Of a stretch of DNA of 64,000 nt, positions 46,522 through 56,300 are shown piece by piece; positions within the stretch are counted from its first letter, which is position 1; each line of letters begins with the position of its first letter. A program made the translations under genes and the position numbers. Source of the stretch: Gillisia marina (lineage in GTDB: Bacteria > Bacteroidota > Bacteroidia > Flavobacteriales > Flavobacteriaceae); NCBI RefSeq assembly GCF_000258765.1, contig NZ_AJLT01000052.1:1-64000 (forward strand). The letters are read 5' to 3'. The notes under the pieces were generated by a model that did not search any database, was not told where the DNA came from, and was given only the letters and a program-made list of their open reading frames with translations.

Positions 46522-48870
46522 TTACTTAACAAGCTCAAATTTTGACTTTAGAGTTTCCTCAGAATTAGTTCCAACAAAAACTTCAAACTCTCCAGGTTCT
46601 GCAACAAAATCTAAATCATAATTATAAAATTTCAAATCCTCAGCAGTCAATTTAAAGCTCACTGTTTTAGTTTCACCTTTTTTCAATTGGATTTTCTGAA
46701 AGCCTTTTAATTGCTTTACCGGTCTGGTAATAGATCCTACCAGATCCCTAATATATAATTGCACCACTTCTTTCCCATCATAATTCCCTGTGTTTTGAAT
46801 TGTCACACTAACCTCTAATGTCCCATTTTCTTCAAGCTGCTCTGGACTCAGCTTTAAATTATCATATTTAAAGTTGGTGTAACTCAAGCCGTAACCAAAA
46901 GGAAATAAAGGCTCGTTGCGTTCATCTATATAATTGGAACGGAATTTCTCAAACTTCCCTTCGGAATTTCCAAGGGGTCTTCCGGTGTTCTTATGACTGT
47001 AATAAATAGGAATTTGACCTACACTCCTGGGAAAAGTAGCGGTGATTTTTGCTGAAGGGTTTACATTTCCAAACAACACATCTGCAATAGCATATCCCGT
47101 TTCAGTACCACCAAACCAAACATCCAGGATCGCTGGAACAGTTTCGTTCTCTTGAGTTAGTACTAAAGGTCGCCCGTTAAATAAAACTAAGACTACCGGT
47201 TTTCCTGTTTTAAGCAAAGCATTCAGCAAGTCTTTTTGAGATTGGGGAATTGAGATATTTGTACGACTACTACTTTCTCCGCTCATTTCTGCCGCCTCCC
47301 CTATCGCTGCAATAATCACATCGGCCTTTGAAGCAATGTCTAAAGCTTCTTTTAGCAATTCTTCATCAGACCTGCCATCTCTTGGAATTTCCTTACCAAA
47401 CATGGTTCCTCTTTCCTCAAAATCCTTATCATAAGAAAGGTTACTTCCTTTTGCATATAATACAGAACCGGCGCTCCCTACAACCTCTTTGATTCCTTTA
47501 AGCACAGAAATAGATTTATCCTGAGGTGTTGCCACACTCCAGGTTCCAGCCATATTCTCATTAGTATTTGCCAAAGGACCAATCACAGCTATAACTCCGG
47601 TCTTTTTAATAGGAAGGAGATTATTTTCATTTTTTAGCAGCACCATAGATTCTGCAGCCACTTTTCTTGCGAAGGCTCTATTTTCCGGAGTGAATATTTC
47701 TGATTTAGCTCTGTTCTCATCACAATATTTATAGGGATCTTCAAATAGACCTAATTCATATTTTGCCTCTAATATGCGTCTCACTGAAGCATCTATTTTC
47801 TCAATAGAAACTTTTCCTTCGTTTACCGACTTTTCCAAAGTTGAGACAAATCCTTCACCAACCATATCCATATCTACCCCAGCATTTAAAGCTAAAGCAG
47901 AAACCGTTTGCAGATCACCCATTCCATGAGCTATCATTTCATTGATCCCTGTATAATCTGTTACCAAAAATCCTGAGAAATTCCACTGATTTCTCAAAAC
48001 ATCTGTAAGCAACCATTTATTCCCTGTAGCAGGAATACCGTCTACCTCATTAAAGGAAGCCATTACAGATCCTACTCCAGCATCGATGGCCGCTTTGTAA
48101 GGTGGGAAATAGTCATTATACATTTGAATTCTACTCATGTCTACTGTGTTGTAATCTCTACCGGCTTCAGATGCGCCATATAATGCAAAATGCTTAACGC
48201 AGGAAAGTATAGTGTTGTTCTTACTAAGATCTTCTCCTTGATATCCACGAACCATCGCTTTTGCAATTTCTCCCCCTAAATATGGATCTTCCCCATTCCC
48301 TTCAGAAACACGTCCCCACCTAGGGTCTCTGGAAATATCTACCATAGGAGAAAAGGTCCAGTTAATTCCATCGGCACTAGCTTCCTTTGCAGCCATTTTC
48401 GCGGTTTTTTCAATCATTTCCATATCCCAGGAAGTAGATAATCCCAATGGAATTGGAAAAGTGGTTTCATAACCATGAATTACATCCATCCCAAAGATCA
48501 ATGGAATCTTTAATCGACTATCCTCGACTGCTATTCTTTGAACTTCTTTAATCTTTTCTACCGTTTTTATATTGAAAAGACCCCCGATTTTTCCTTCTTT
48601 TATTTTCTGTGCAACATCCGAACTTTTAGCTTGTCCTGTCGTAATATCCCCAGAGGAAGGCAAGTTTAACTGACCAAGTTTTTCTTCTAAAGTCATCACA
48701 GAAAGTAAGGAATCTATCTTTTTATTCATTTCAACTTTATTCGCCTTAAAAGCTGAATAATCTATTCCATGAGATTTTTCTTGTGCATTCACCATTAGGG
48801 TAAATGCAAAAGTTGCCAGTAAAATCAATTTTGTTTTTAACATCGGGGTCTTCATTATATTATAGTTCAT
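46522..48870 (-). CDS. GH3 beta-glucosidase (782 aa)
   Basis: Signal peptide near the N-terminus. Met6 or Met10 may be the true start. The (beta/alpha)8 domain carries the nucleophile D305 ('SGFLVTDYTGINEM'), 'LSCVKHFALYGASEAGRDYN' and 'DPRWGRVSEGNGEDPYLGG'. The second domain begins at about 420 and has 'IAAIGEAAEMSGESSSR', with the usual acid/base region. A fibronectin III-like end ('NTGNYDGKEVVQLYIRD') completes the BglX-type layout. It would release glucose from beta-glucosides such as sophorose. In known beta-1,2-glucan PULs a GH3 sits beside GH144, as here. Confidence 0.95.
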   Translation of the reverse strand: MNYNIMKTPMLKTKLILLATFAFTLMVNAQEKSHGIDYSAFKANKVEMNKKIDSLLSVMTLEEKLGQLNLPSSGDITTGQAKSSDVAQKIKEGKIGGLFNIKTVEKIKEVQRIAVEDSRLKIPLIFGMDVIHGYETTFPIPLGLSTSWDMEMIEKTAKMAAKEASADGINWTFSPMVDISRDPRWGRVSEGNGEDPYLGGEIAKAMVRGYQGEDLSKNNTILSCVKHFALYGASEAGRDYNTVDMSRIQMYNDYFPPYKAAIDAGVGSVMASFNEVDGIPATGNKWLLTDVLRNQWNFSGFLVTDYTGINEMIAHGMGDLQTVSALALNAGVDMDMVGEGFVSTLEKSVNEGKVSIEKIDASVRRILEAKYELGLFEDPYKYCDENRAKSEIFTPENRAFARKVAAESMVLLKNENNLLPIKKTGVIAVIGPLANTNENMAGTWSVATPQDKSISVLKGIKEVVGSAGSVLYAKGSNLSYDKDFEERGTMFGKEIPRDGRSDEELLKEALDIASKADVIIAAIGEAAEMSGESSSRTNISIPQSQKDLLNALLKTGKPVVLVLFNGRPLVLTQENETVPAILDVWFGGTETGYAIADVLFGNVNPSAKITATFPRSVGQIPIYYSHKNTGRPLGNSEGKFEKFRSNYIDERNEPLFPFGYGLSYTNFKYDNLKLSPEQLEENGTLEVSVTIQNTGNYDGKEVVQLYIRDLVGSITRPVKQLKGFQKIQLKKGETKTVSFKLTAEDLKFYNYDLDFVAEPGEFEVFVGTNSEETLKSKFELVK

Positions 48871-48879
48871 CTTCTTTTA

Positions 48880-50589
48880 TTATTCCATGCGTTCACCGCG
48901 TAATTTCTCAAAATTTTTATATGCCCTTTTAACTGATTCTGGGGTTGAGGTTTCAAATTCCTTTTCAGTGACTTTATATGCTCTTTGTAAGGAATCCAGT
49001 TTGCTTTTCATTTTATCTATCCTATCCTGATACTTAATTTCACCATATAGATTTTTAAGTTCTTTAGGATCTTCCTTTAAGTCATAAAACTCCCATTGAT
49101 CTATGTCGTCGTAAAAATGAATCAACTTGTACCTCTCGGTTCTCACGCCATAATGGCGTTTCACCATGTGGAAAGCAGGAAAATCATAAAAATGATAATA
49201 AATCGCTTCTCGTTTTGGAGCCATATCATTTTCAGAAAAGAGATTTTTAAATGAAACCCCTTGCATATCTTGAGGTGGTTTTATTCCTGCAAAATCTAAA
49301 ATTGTAGGGGCAAAATCAAGATTTTGGGTAAGTCCATTCACTGTAGAATTTGGTTTGATCTTCTTAGGAAATTGCATTAGCAAAGGCATTTTAAAAGATT
49401 CTTCGTACATAAATCTTTTATCGAACCAACCCTTTTCCCCAAGATAAAATCCTTGATCTGAATTGTATATAACAAGCGTGTTTTTATCCAAACCTGTTTT
49501 TTCAAGATAATCTAAGATTTTCCCGACTCCTTCATCTACAGAAGCAATTGTGGCCATATATTCCTGTAAATAACGTTGCAACTTATATAAGGCCATCTCT
49601 TTCCCGCTTAGATTTAAGTCGTGCATGGCATCATTCTTCTCGCGATAAGCTGTATTCCAAATCTTGCGTTGTTCTGGAGTCATTCTTTCAAAATCATCCG
49701 TCCATGGATTGCTGGCTAATTCATCTGTACCATGATGCTTAGACATTTTTAAGTCATGCCCTTCGTACATATCTTTATAAACAGTTTGTAATTGCTGTTG
49801 TGCTGCCTTTTGATTTGGATGCTTAGAAAAATAGGTGTCAGGAACAGGAAATTGAACAGAATCATATAAATTTAAATGTCGTAGCGCAGGCATCCAATTT
49901 CTATGTGGTGCTTTGTGATGTACCATGAGATAAAAAGGCTTCATTTTGTCCCTCTTTTCCATCCAATCTATTGAATAATTGGTGATAAGATCTGTGGCAT
50001 ATCCTTCAGCAATTGCAGTATCTTTCATATTAATCGCCCAGTGTGGATTGTTTTTTACATATTCCTTATCCAGATTTACCGTGTCTTTTTGCTCTATAAA
50101 CTCTGGGTTATAATATTTTCCTTGATCATTTAAAATCTTCCAATAATCGAATCCTGTTGGGAATCCATGAAGATGCCACTTCCCAATAATGGCCGTTTGG
50201 TACCCATTCTCTTGAAGGATCTTCGGAAAGGTTTGTTGAGAATTATCGAATTTTTCACCATTCATTCTGAAGCCATTAATATGACTATGCTTCCCTGTTA
50301 GGATGACTGCTCTACTGGGACCACAAATTGAATTGGTACAGAAGTTCTTCTGAAAAACGGCTCCGTTCCTAGCCAATCTGTCAATATTTGGGGTAGGTGC
50401 CACTTTTCCTATTTCATGACCATAGGCGCTAATTGCCTGAACCGCATGATCATCGGCCATAATAAAAATTATATTTGGTCGATCCTGTTCTAGCTCAATT
50501 TTCGATAAGTCTGAATTCTTCGAATCTTTCTTGCATCCACTTAAAATGGAGATGAAAATCAAGAGGAAGAATTGAAGACTTAATTTCAT
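48880..50589 (-). CDS. S1-type sulfatase lipoprotein (569 aa)
   Basis: Lipobox at Cys19 ('SILSGCKK'). The formylglycine site is C89-G-P-S-R ('TNSICGPSRAVILTGK'), so it belongs to the arylsulfatase superfamily and needs a maturase. Metal ligands: 'IMADDH' at 44-48 and 'VIYNSDQGFYLGEKGW' later. It removes O-sulfate from a glycan. No sulfatase-maturating enzyme lies in the window, but one must exist elsewhere if the enzyme is active. It sits between the esterase (6 bases) and GH3 (10 bases), a tight PUL gene. The substrate is unknown. Confidence 0.93.
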   Translation of the reverse strand: MKLSLQFFLLIFISILSGCKKDSKNSDLSKIELEQDRPNIIFIMADDHAVQAISAYGHEIGKVAPTPNIDRLARNGAVFQKNFCTNSICGPSRAVILTGKHSHINGFRMNGEKFDNSQQTFPKILQENGYQTAIIGKWHLHGFPTGFDYWKILNDQGKYYNPEFIEQKDTVNLDKEYVKNNPHWAINMKDTAIAEGYATDLITNYSIDWMEKRDKMKPFYLMVHHKAPHRNWMPALRHLNLYDSVQFPVPDTYFSKHPNQKAAQQQLQTVYKDMYEGHDLKMSKHHGTDELASNPWTDDFERMTPEQRKIWNTAYREKNDAMHDLNLSGKEMALYKLQRYLQEYMATIASVDEGVGKILDYLEKTGLDKNTLVIYNSDQGFYLGEKGWFDKRFMYEESFKMPLLMQFPKKIKPNSTVNGLTQNLDFAPTILDFAGIKPPQDMQGVSFKNLFSENDMAPKREAIYYHFYDFPAFHMVKRHYGVRTERYKLIHFYDDIDQWEFYDLKEDPKELKNLYGEIKYQDRIDKMKSKLDSLQRAYKVTEKEFETSTPESVKRAYKNFEKLRGERME

Positions 50590-50594
50590 GATTC

Positions 50595-51302
50595 TTATTT
50601 TTTCTGAGCTAACATCCAGCTGTAAAACTCCGGATTATTATAGGTTTCCTCCCAGCTATTATGGTTTGCAAAAGGATAGATCGTATATTTTACATCATTC
50701 CCAGCTTCTTTAAGGGTTTTTACCATTTGGTTGCTATTCTCAGGTAAAACCACATCATCTAAGGCGCCATGAAAAACCCAGATTGGCATGTCTTTAATGT
50801 GAGATATATTTCTATAAATTGGTCGGTAAATTGCACCACAAACAGGGGCCAACGAAGCGAAAAGCTCTGGATATTCTCCTCCGGTTGCCCAAACCCCATA
50901 ACCACCCATACTTAAACCTGTAAGGTAAACTCTGCTTTTATCTATTCGGTTTTCCTTCATCACATTTTTAACCAGCGCTGCAACTTCATGTGGTTGCCAA
51001 TAAACTCCTTCCGGGCATTGTGGAGCTAATATTACTGCATCAATTTTATTTCCATCTTTAACATATTTTAAGGGCCCGTGTACAGATACCTTGGATAAGT
51101 CTTTTCCGCGCTCTCCAGCTCCATGAAGAAAAACAATAAGTGGGAAATCTATTTTTGAATCATTATATCCATCTGGAGTGTATAGGGCATAATCCAACTT
51201 AACAGACATTTCTATTTTCTCCTCAAAAGAATGTTCTGTGATCTGAGAAAATGAAGTTGAATACATTCCAACGATAAAAAATAAAACCAAAAAATTTTTC
51301 AT
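50595..51302 (-). CDS. secreted alpha/beta hydrolase, carboxylesterase-like (235 aa)
   Basis: Signal peptide (residues 1-20, 'MKNFLVLFFIVGMYSTSFSQ'). Catalytic Ser131 in the nucleophile elbow GLSMGGYG, with Asp in 'HGALDDVVLP' and His in 'FANHNSWEE' completing the triad. The fold and 'FLHGAGERGKDL' match the feruloyl/acetyl esterase-like (CE1-like) class often found in PULs. It may remove acetyl or acyl groups from the glycan before the hydrolases act. It starts 6 bases after the GH144-type gene stop. Confidence 0.85.
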   Translation of the reverse strand: MKNFLVLFFIVGMYSTSFSQITEHSFEEKIEMSVKLDYALYTPDGYNDSKIDFPLIVFLHGAGERGKDLSKVSVHGPLKYVKDGNKIDAVILAPQCPEGVYWQPHEVAALVKNVMKENRIDKSRVYLTGLSMGGYGVWATGGEYPELFASLAPVCGAIYRPIYRNISHIKDMPIWVFHGALDDVVLPENSNQMVKTLKEAGNDVKYTIYPFANHNSWEETYNNPEFYSWMLAQKK

Positions 51303-51308
51303 ATTTCA

Positions 51309-52685
51309 TTAGTAATTAAATCCTAATTTATCCAATCCTTGCTTCAACTCATCGGCACCCATAAACAAATCCCAAATAAGGCCAGATCTATAATTCTCAA
51401 TCATTACTACTTGTGGCCCTTGATCTATTGCTAAATATCTAGGTGCTACCCAATCTTCTCCCTCAAGACTAAAAGCATCATAAAAACCTGCCGGACCCCA
51501 GGTAAGTTCATTAAGATCATTAAAGAAATATTCCATTGCTCTTAATGACTCTTCAGGAGTATAAGGAATAGAGCTAATAGCAGCGGTAGGAGAAATTACA
51601 CCTCTATCATGCTTTGGGGAATGAGCAGAATACCCAATACTACCATCCTCACTTTTAGTATAGCTGGCAGTTAAACCCCATACATTTTCTCCGTAACCTT
51701 CAAAATTTTTAGGATTTTCAACACAGTACAAATAATCTATTTTTGAGTGGTTAACATTCAACTCCCAATAATTGGCATATTGATCTGAAAGCCCTTTTGG
51801 ATTCAAGCCTAAATAAGAATAATGAGCCCAGAATAATGGCCCTCCAAACTCCTGAGCTCCATTATGACTTAGAATAAGTGGTAAGTCATACTTAATTTTG
51901 GCACTTTTAATTTCTCCCTTACGAGCCCAACCATTATGATATGGAGCTGCACTAATACTATGTGTAGGAGATGCTGCAGCCAGAACATATGTAATTAAGG
52001 TTTCGTTGTATCCCTCTAAAGGAAAGTTCATTTCCCAATTATGAGTAGGAGACCAGTGCCAAAAAAGAACATCTTTATTATCGTTGGTGTACCAATCCCA
52101 TTCTATACCCTTCCAAAGTTCATCGAACTTTGATGCTACTGCTCTTTCTTGTTTATTACCGTTTTTTAAATATTCTCTTACAACTATAAAACCCTGAGCC
52201 AAAAAGGCTGTCTCGACAATGTCCCCTCCATTATCCTTATTGCTAAACGACTGAGTTTTTCCTGTTTCTCCATTCATCCAATGCGACCAGGCTCCATGGT
52301 ATCTATCTGCCCCGGCAAGAAAATCAGCTATTTTATCAAGCCTGAGAACTGCTTCTTTTCTTGGTATAAATTTCCTTTCCATACCTACCACCAAAGACAT
52401 CAAACCAAAGCCTGATCCACCGGAAGTAACTATATGGGCATCATTTTTAGGATAATTTCCATCGGGGTGAAAGCGCTCTCTAGCCATTCCGGATTTTGGT
52501 TCGGCATAATCCCAGAAGTATTTAAGAGTTTGGATTTGTACGGTATCTAATAAAGCTTCGCCATCTAATTTTTCAATTTGCTCATTTTTAGAATTCAATG
52601 CAAAATCACTATTATCTTCTGAAAGATTCTTACATGAAGTGCTAATAATTATTGTTACTACTAAAAGGTATTTGTGGAATTTCAT
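51309..52685 (-). CDS. GH144-type lipoprotein (glycoamylase-like PF10091), second copy (458 aa)
   Basis: Lipobox Cys18 (from Met at 52685; 'IIISTSCKN'). All-helical (alpha/alpha)6 domain with the catalytic-type acids of endo-beta-1,2-glucanase: 'NGGDIVETAF' (D155/E158 from this start) and 'GYNETLITYV' (E228). These correspond to the Asp, Glu and Glu known from the founding enzyme CpSGL of Chitinophaga pinensis. It is about 55-60% similar to the other copy at 54884. It probably cuts beta-1,2-glucan or sophorooligosaccharides at the surface. Older databases call this family glucoamylase, which is misleading. Confidence 0.9.
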   Translation of the reverse strand: MKFHKYLLVVTIIISTSCKNLSEDNSDFALNSKNEQIEKLDGEALLDTVQIQTLKYFWDYAEPKSGMARERFHPDGNYPKNDAHIVTSGGSGFGLMSLVVGMERKFIPRKEAVLRLDKIADFLAGADRYHGAWSHWMNGETGKTQSFSNKDNGGDIVETAFLAQGFIVVREYLKNGNKQERAVASKFDELWKGIEWDWYTNDNKDVLFWHWSPTHNWEMNFPLEGYNETLITYVLAAASPTHSISAAPYHNGWARKGEIKSAKIKYDLPLILSHNGAQEFGGPLFWAHYSYLGLNPKGLSDQYANYWELNVNHSKIDYLYCVENPKNFEGYGENVWGLTASYTKSEDGSIGYSAHSPKHDRGVISPTAAISSIPYTPEESLRAMEYFFNDLNELTWGPAGFYDAFSLEGEDWVAPRYLAIDQGPQVVMIENYRSGLIWDLFMGADELKQGLDKLGFNY

Positions 52686-52710
52686 TGTTTGGATTTGTTT
52701 CAATTAATTT

Positions 52711-52751
52711 AAAATATGTTGCACTTCCGTTTTGGAAACGCAACATATTTT
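52711..52751 (-). promoter_or_regulatory. hairpin between the surface-binding protein and the second GH144-type gene
   Basis: AAAATATGTTGC (52711-52722) pairs with GCAACATATTTT (52740-52751), with an inner TTCC/GGAA stem. There is no long T run. It may stabilise mRNA or partly stop transcription within the PUL. Confidence 0.6.
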
Positions 52752-52819
52752 ACTAGGTCAAGAAAAATATTTGATTTTAGAGAAATGTGATAGTTATAAT
52801 CCTTAGAGGATCTATCAAA

Positions 52820-54798
52820 TTATTCCCACCTAATATCATCTATATAATAAACATCTTCGGCGGTACCATCGGTCTGCCCTGCATTAAAGAAGAACACCAA
52901 ACTCTCATGATTTTCTGTAGCCTGATCACTAAAGTCAACTGTATACTCTGTCCACTCGTCAATTACAGATATATCTATAAAAATTTCTTTAACCGGGGAA
53001 GTCCCACCTTCTAGTTTAGCCAATAAAGGCACAGCTCTACTCGAAAGGATCTTGATCTTCAATTGATTTTTGGTAGAAAGGTCGATCACTCCTCCTCTGT
53101 TAAAGACTAATGCATCAAACGCGTTCGTTCCATTTTCAGTCACTTTCAATACTTTATCGCTAGTGTTTACACCACTTGGATCTGGGTTATCCACAATTTC
53201 AAAAGTGGTAATACAACAAGTGATTTCATAGTTCTGCTGACATTCAAAATCATTCACTATATCCATATTGGTTGCAACACCATCGCAAGGATCAAATGCT
53301 GCGAATCTTAGATCATCTATGTAATACTTATCTGTTGGAGTTCCGTCGCTTGCGCCTCCATTAAAAAATAATACGAGTTTTGTATGATCTGCTGCAGCCT
53401 GATCTGTGAAATCTACAGTATATTCTGCCCATTCCCCAACTACATCAATATCTACAAACACTTCTTTTACAGGAGAGCTACCACCTTCAAGCTTAACCAA
53501 TAGTGGCACTGCCTTTTCTGAAAGAATCTTGATCTTGAAAAAATTTCTAGTTGAAAGATCAAAAGATTGAGAAGATTCAAATATTAAAGCATCAAATGGT
53601 TGAGTTCCATCGTCTGTAACCTCTAGAACCATATCACTAGGATTAGCATCTCCAAGCATAGGATTTTCAACTATAGAATTAGGAATAAAACCTGGTATCG
53701 TGGTGTTTTGCTGACAGTTAAAATCATTTACAATACTTAGATCTGGAACAACACCGCTACAAACATCAGAAAGTTCAGCGAATTTAAGGTCATCTATATA
53801 ATACACCTGAGTGCCATCTGTCTCTACTCCGGCATTAAAGAATAAAACTATCTTATTATGATTTTCTGCGGCTTGATCACTGAAATCGTAAGAATACTCT
53901 ACCCATTCTCCTGTCTTGGTTACGCTAGCGTCTTTTTCTATCGGTGAAGAAGTGCCTCCTTCTAGTTTAGCTAATAAGATTCCTTCAACCGGTGCTAAGA
54001 CTTTTATTTTAAATATGTTATTTGTTGAAAGGTCTATTGGTTCAGCATAATCTATTATTACAGCATCAAATGCTCCCATTTCATCTATATACTTACCAAC
54101 AAATTTACTGTTGTTAAGATCAGATTTTAAAGGGTTTGCTGTAAGCTCTACTTCCGGAACTTCTTGATTTTTCTGACAATCGAAATCGTTTACAATAGCA
54201 AGATCTATTGCCACTCCGGCACAAGGATCTGGTGTAGTCACCCATTGAAGATCATCTATATAATAAACATCTGAACCATCATTTTCTACTCCGGCATTAA
54301 AAAATAGTACCAACTTAGTATGATCCTGATTGAATTGATCGCTGAAATCAAAGGAATATTCCACCCACCCGGATGTATTGGTAATATTTGCATCTACCTC
54401 TTTACCCGGAGAGGAGCCACCTTCAAGTTTTGCCTTTAAAAGTCCGGCAACACTAGATTTCACTTTAATTTTAAAGGTATTGAATGTTGAAAGATCTATT
54501 GAAGTACCATAATCTATGATCAAGCATCCCATGGTCCGGAAGGATCATTGTATTGCCCTACAAAACGACTTGTATTTGCACCAGATTCATCTGGATTTAG
54601 CACAGCCTCTACCCCATCCAGAACTACATTAGCTTGGCATTGGAAATCTGAAATAATATTAGGATCTGGAACTACGTTGGTTTGCTCGCAAGGAATAGAT
54701 GCTATTGAAGGAAAAAATTGTTCTTCTTCAGTACAAGAGGAAAAAATCATCAATAAACCTATCGATATATAACTTAGGAATAGTTTAATTGTTTTCAT
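52820..54798 (-). CDS. four-repeat surface glycan-binding lipoprotein (about 659 aa), one frameshift
   Basis: Lipobox near Cys22 ('LLMIFSSCTEEEQ'). The rest is four tandem domains of about 145-155 residues, each with 'IVNDF.CQ', a 'DLST.N.FKIK' strand, 'LEGG(S/T)SP.KE', 'W.EY..DFSDQ' and 'YYIDD(L/I)'. They look like jelly-roll carbohydrate-binding modules. No catalytic motif is seen. The frame breaks near 54530; one extra T in CTTG joins 'GPWDA' to 'LIIDYGTSIDLS'. It lies between two GH144-type genes and behind SusD, the usual place of the surface glycan-binding protein (SusE/F-like), which captures the polymer. Confidence 0.85.
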
Positions 54799-54883
54799 TA
54801 CTCAACGCGATTTAAGTTAGTTATATTTTTAAAATTTTTATTTTAAACGACCTTCAGATCGCCTTTACTTGATCTTGAATGAA

Positions 54884-56257
54884 TTAGATATTCGGACTTG
54901 TAAAACCTAGTTTTGTTAAGCCTTGTTTTACTTCGGGACAAGACATGAATAAATTCCATAACAACCCGGTTCTATAATTTTCTACCATAACTATTATTGG
55001 TCCTTGATCTATTGCCAGATATTGATTTGAATACCAATTGGCAGATTCATTAAAGGCATCGTAAAACCCATACTGCCCCCATAGTTTTCCATTGTAATTG
55101 TAATAGAAATTCCGTAGTGCTTGCAAAGATTCATCTGGCGTGTAGGGCATAGACGACAATGCTGCCGTTGGAGTAATTGTACCATTATCGTTGGTAGGAC
55201 TGTGTGCCGAATACCCTTGGTTATCATCACTAGCCGTTAATCCCCAAGTAGTTACACCATATCCCAAAAAACCTTTGGGGTTTCTCGTGCAGTACTCTCT
55301 ATTGATAAGAGTATGATTTATATTTTGATCCCAGTAATTTGCGTAGTTGTCCTGTAATCCTTCAGGATTTAACCCTAAAAAGGAATAGTGAGCAAAAAAC
55401 AATGGGCCACCAAAATCTGGGCCTAGAGGTAATTGCCATTTCTGATAATATAATTTTCCGTTTAAATGGTTATTTCCCGAGGCCCATCCATTATGATAAA
55501 CATCTGGCTCTATAGCATGAGTTCTGGAAGATGCCGCTAACACATAGGTAATAAGGGCTTCATTATACCCCTTGATTTGATGATTGATAGTAAAACCGTA
55601 TTCCGGAGACCAGTGCCAGGTTAGTGATTTTTTATTATTGGTATACCAATCCCATTCTACTCCATCCCAAATTAGATTGATTTTATCCCTCAATTCTTTT
55701 TCTTCGGAATTGTCCAAATCAAAATACTGTCTGGCAGTAAGTAAACCTTGGATCATAAAAGAGGTTTCTACCAGGTCTCCCCCGTTATCTTCAGTAAAAA
55801 AAGGTCTTACTTTTCCGGTATTTCCATTGTACCAATGTGGTAAGGCTCCATGAAACCTGTCTCCGTCCAAAATAAAACTGGTGATCTTATTCAATCTACC
55901 TAAGGCTTCTTCGCGAGAAATGTAGTTTCTTTCTACACCAACAATAATCGCCATGACTCCAAATCCACTCCCTCCGCTAGTAACTATATTGGGACTTTCT
56001 CCTCCATAAGCATTTGCATCAGATCTTTCACGAGCCATTCCACTAACTGGATGGCCAAAATCCCAAAAGTATTTGAAAGTTTGTTCCTGCACTTTATCCA
56101 TTAACTCATTATCTGTAAGCTGAGGTGGCAAACCCGAGTCCGGATCTGTTGGGACGGGTTTACCTCCACTTGAGTCATCATTGCTTGAGCACGATACAAA
56201 CACAGTACTTAACATCCCAAAAAAGATTAGCGTGAGTATAAATCGTGTTTGTTTCAT
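54884..56257 (-). CDS. GH144-type lipoprotein (glycoamylase-like PF10091), first copy (457 aa)
   Basis: Start Met at 56257 (MKQTRFILTLIF); the longer frame to 56335 has no signal. Lipobox near Cys23 ('LSTVFVSCSS'). Same (alpha/alpha)6 family as the gene at 51309: 'NGGDLVETSF' (D161/E164), 'GYNEALITYV' (E233), 'WHWSPEYGF' and 'PFYDAF'-like C-terminal phrases. GH144 cuts beta-1,2-glucan. The two copies differ outside the core, so they may be endo- and exo-acting or face different sides. It follows SusD by 43 bases. Confidence 0.9.
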   Translation of the reverse strand: MKQTRFILTLIFFGMLSTVFVSCSSNDDSSGGKPVPTDPDSGLPPQLTDNELMDKVQEQTFKYFWDFGHPVSGMARERSDANAYGGESPNIVTSGGSGFGVMAIIVGVERNYISREEALGRLNKITSFILDGDRFHGALPHWYNGNTGKVRPFFTEDNGGDLVETSFMIQGLLTARQYFDLDNSEEKELRDKINLIWDGVEWDWYTNNKKSLTWHWSPEYGFTINHQIKGYNEALITYVLAASSRTHAIEPDVYHNGWASGNNHLNGKLYYQKWQLPLGPDFGGPLFFAHYSFLGLNPEGLQDNYANYWDQNINHTLINREYCTRNPKGFLGYGVTTWGLTASDDNQGYSAHSPTNDNGTITPTAALSSMPYTPDESLQALRNFYYNYNGKLWGQYGFYDAFNESANWYSNQYLAIDQGPIIVMVENYRTGLLWNLFMSCPEVKQGLTKLGFTSPNI

Positions 56258-56300
56258 GAAAAAATAATTTTTAAGATTGTAACCTTTCAGAATACTATTA

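Noticed and set aside
52787-53014. 75-residue ORF opposite the repeat lipoprotein, and other antisense ORFs in the PUL
   Set aside because: They are antisense shadows with no promoter or ribosome-binding signal and no homologous domains.
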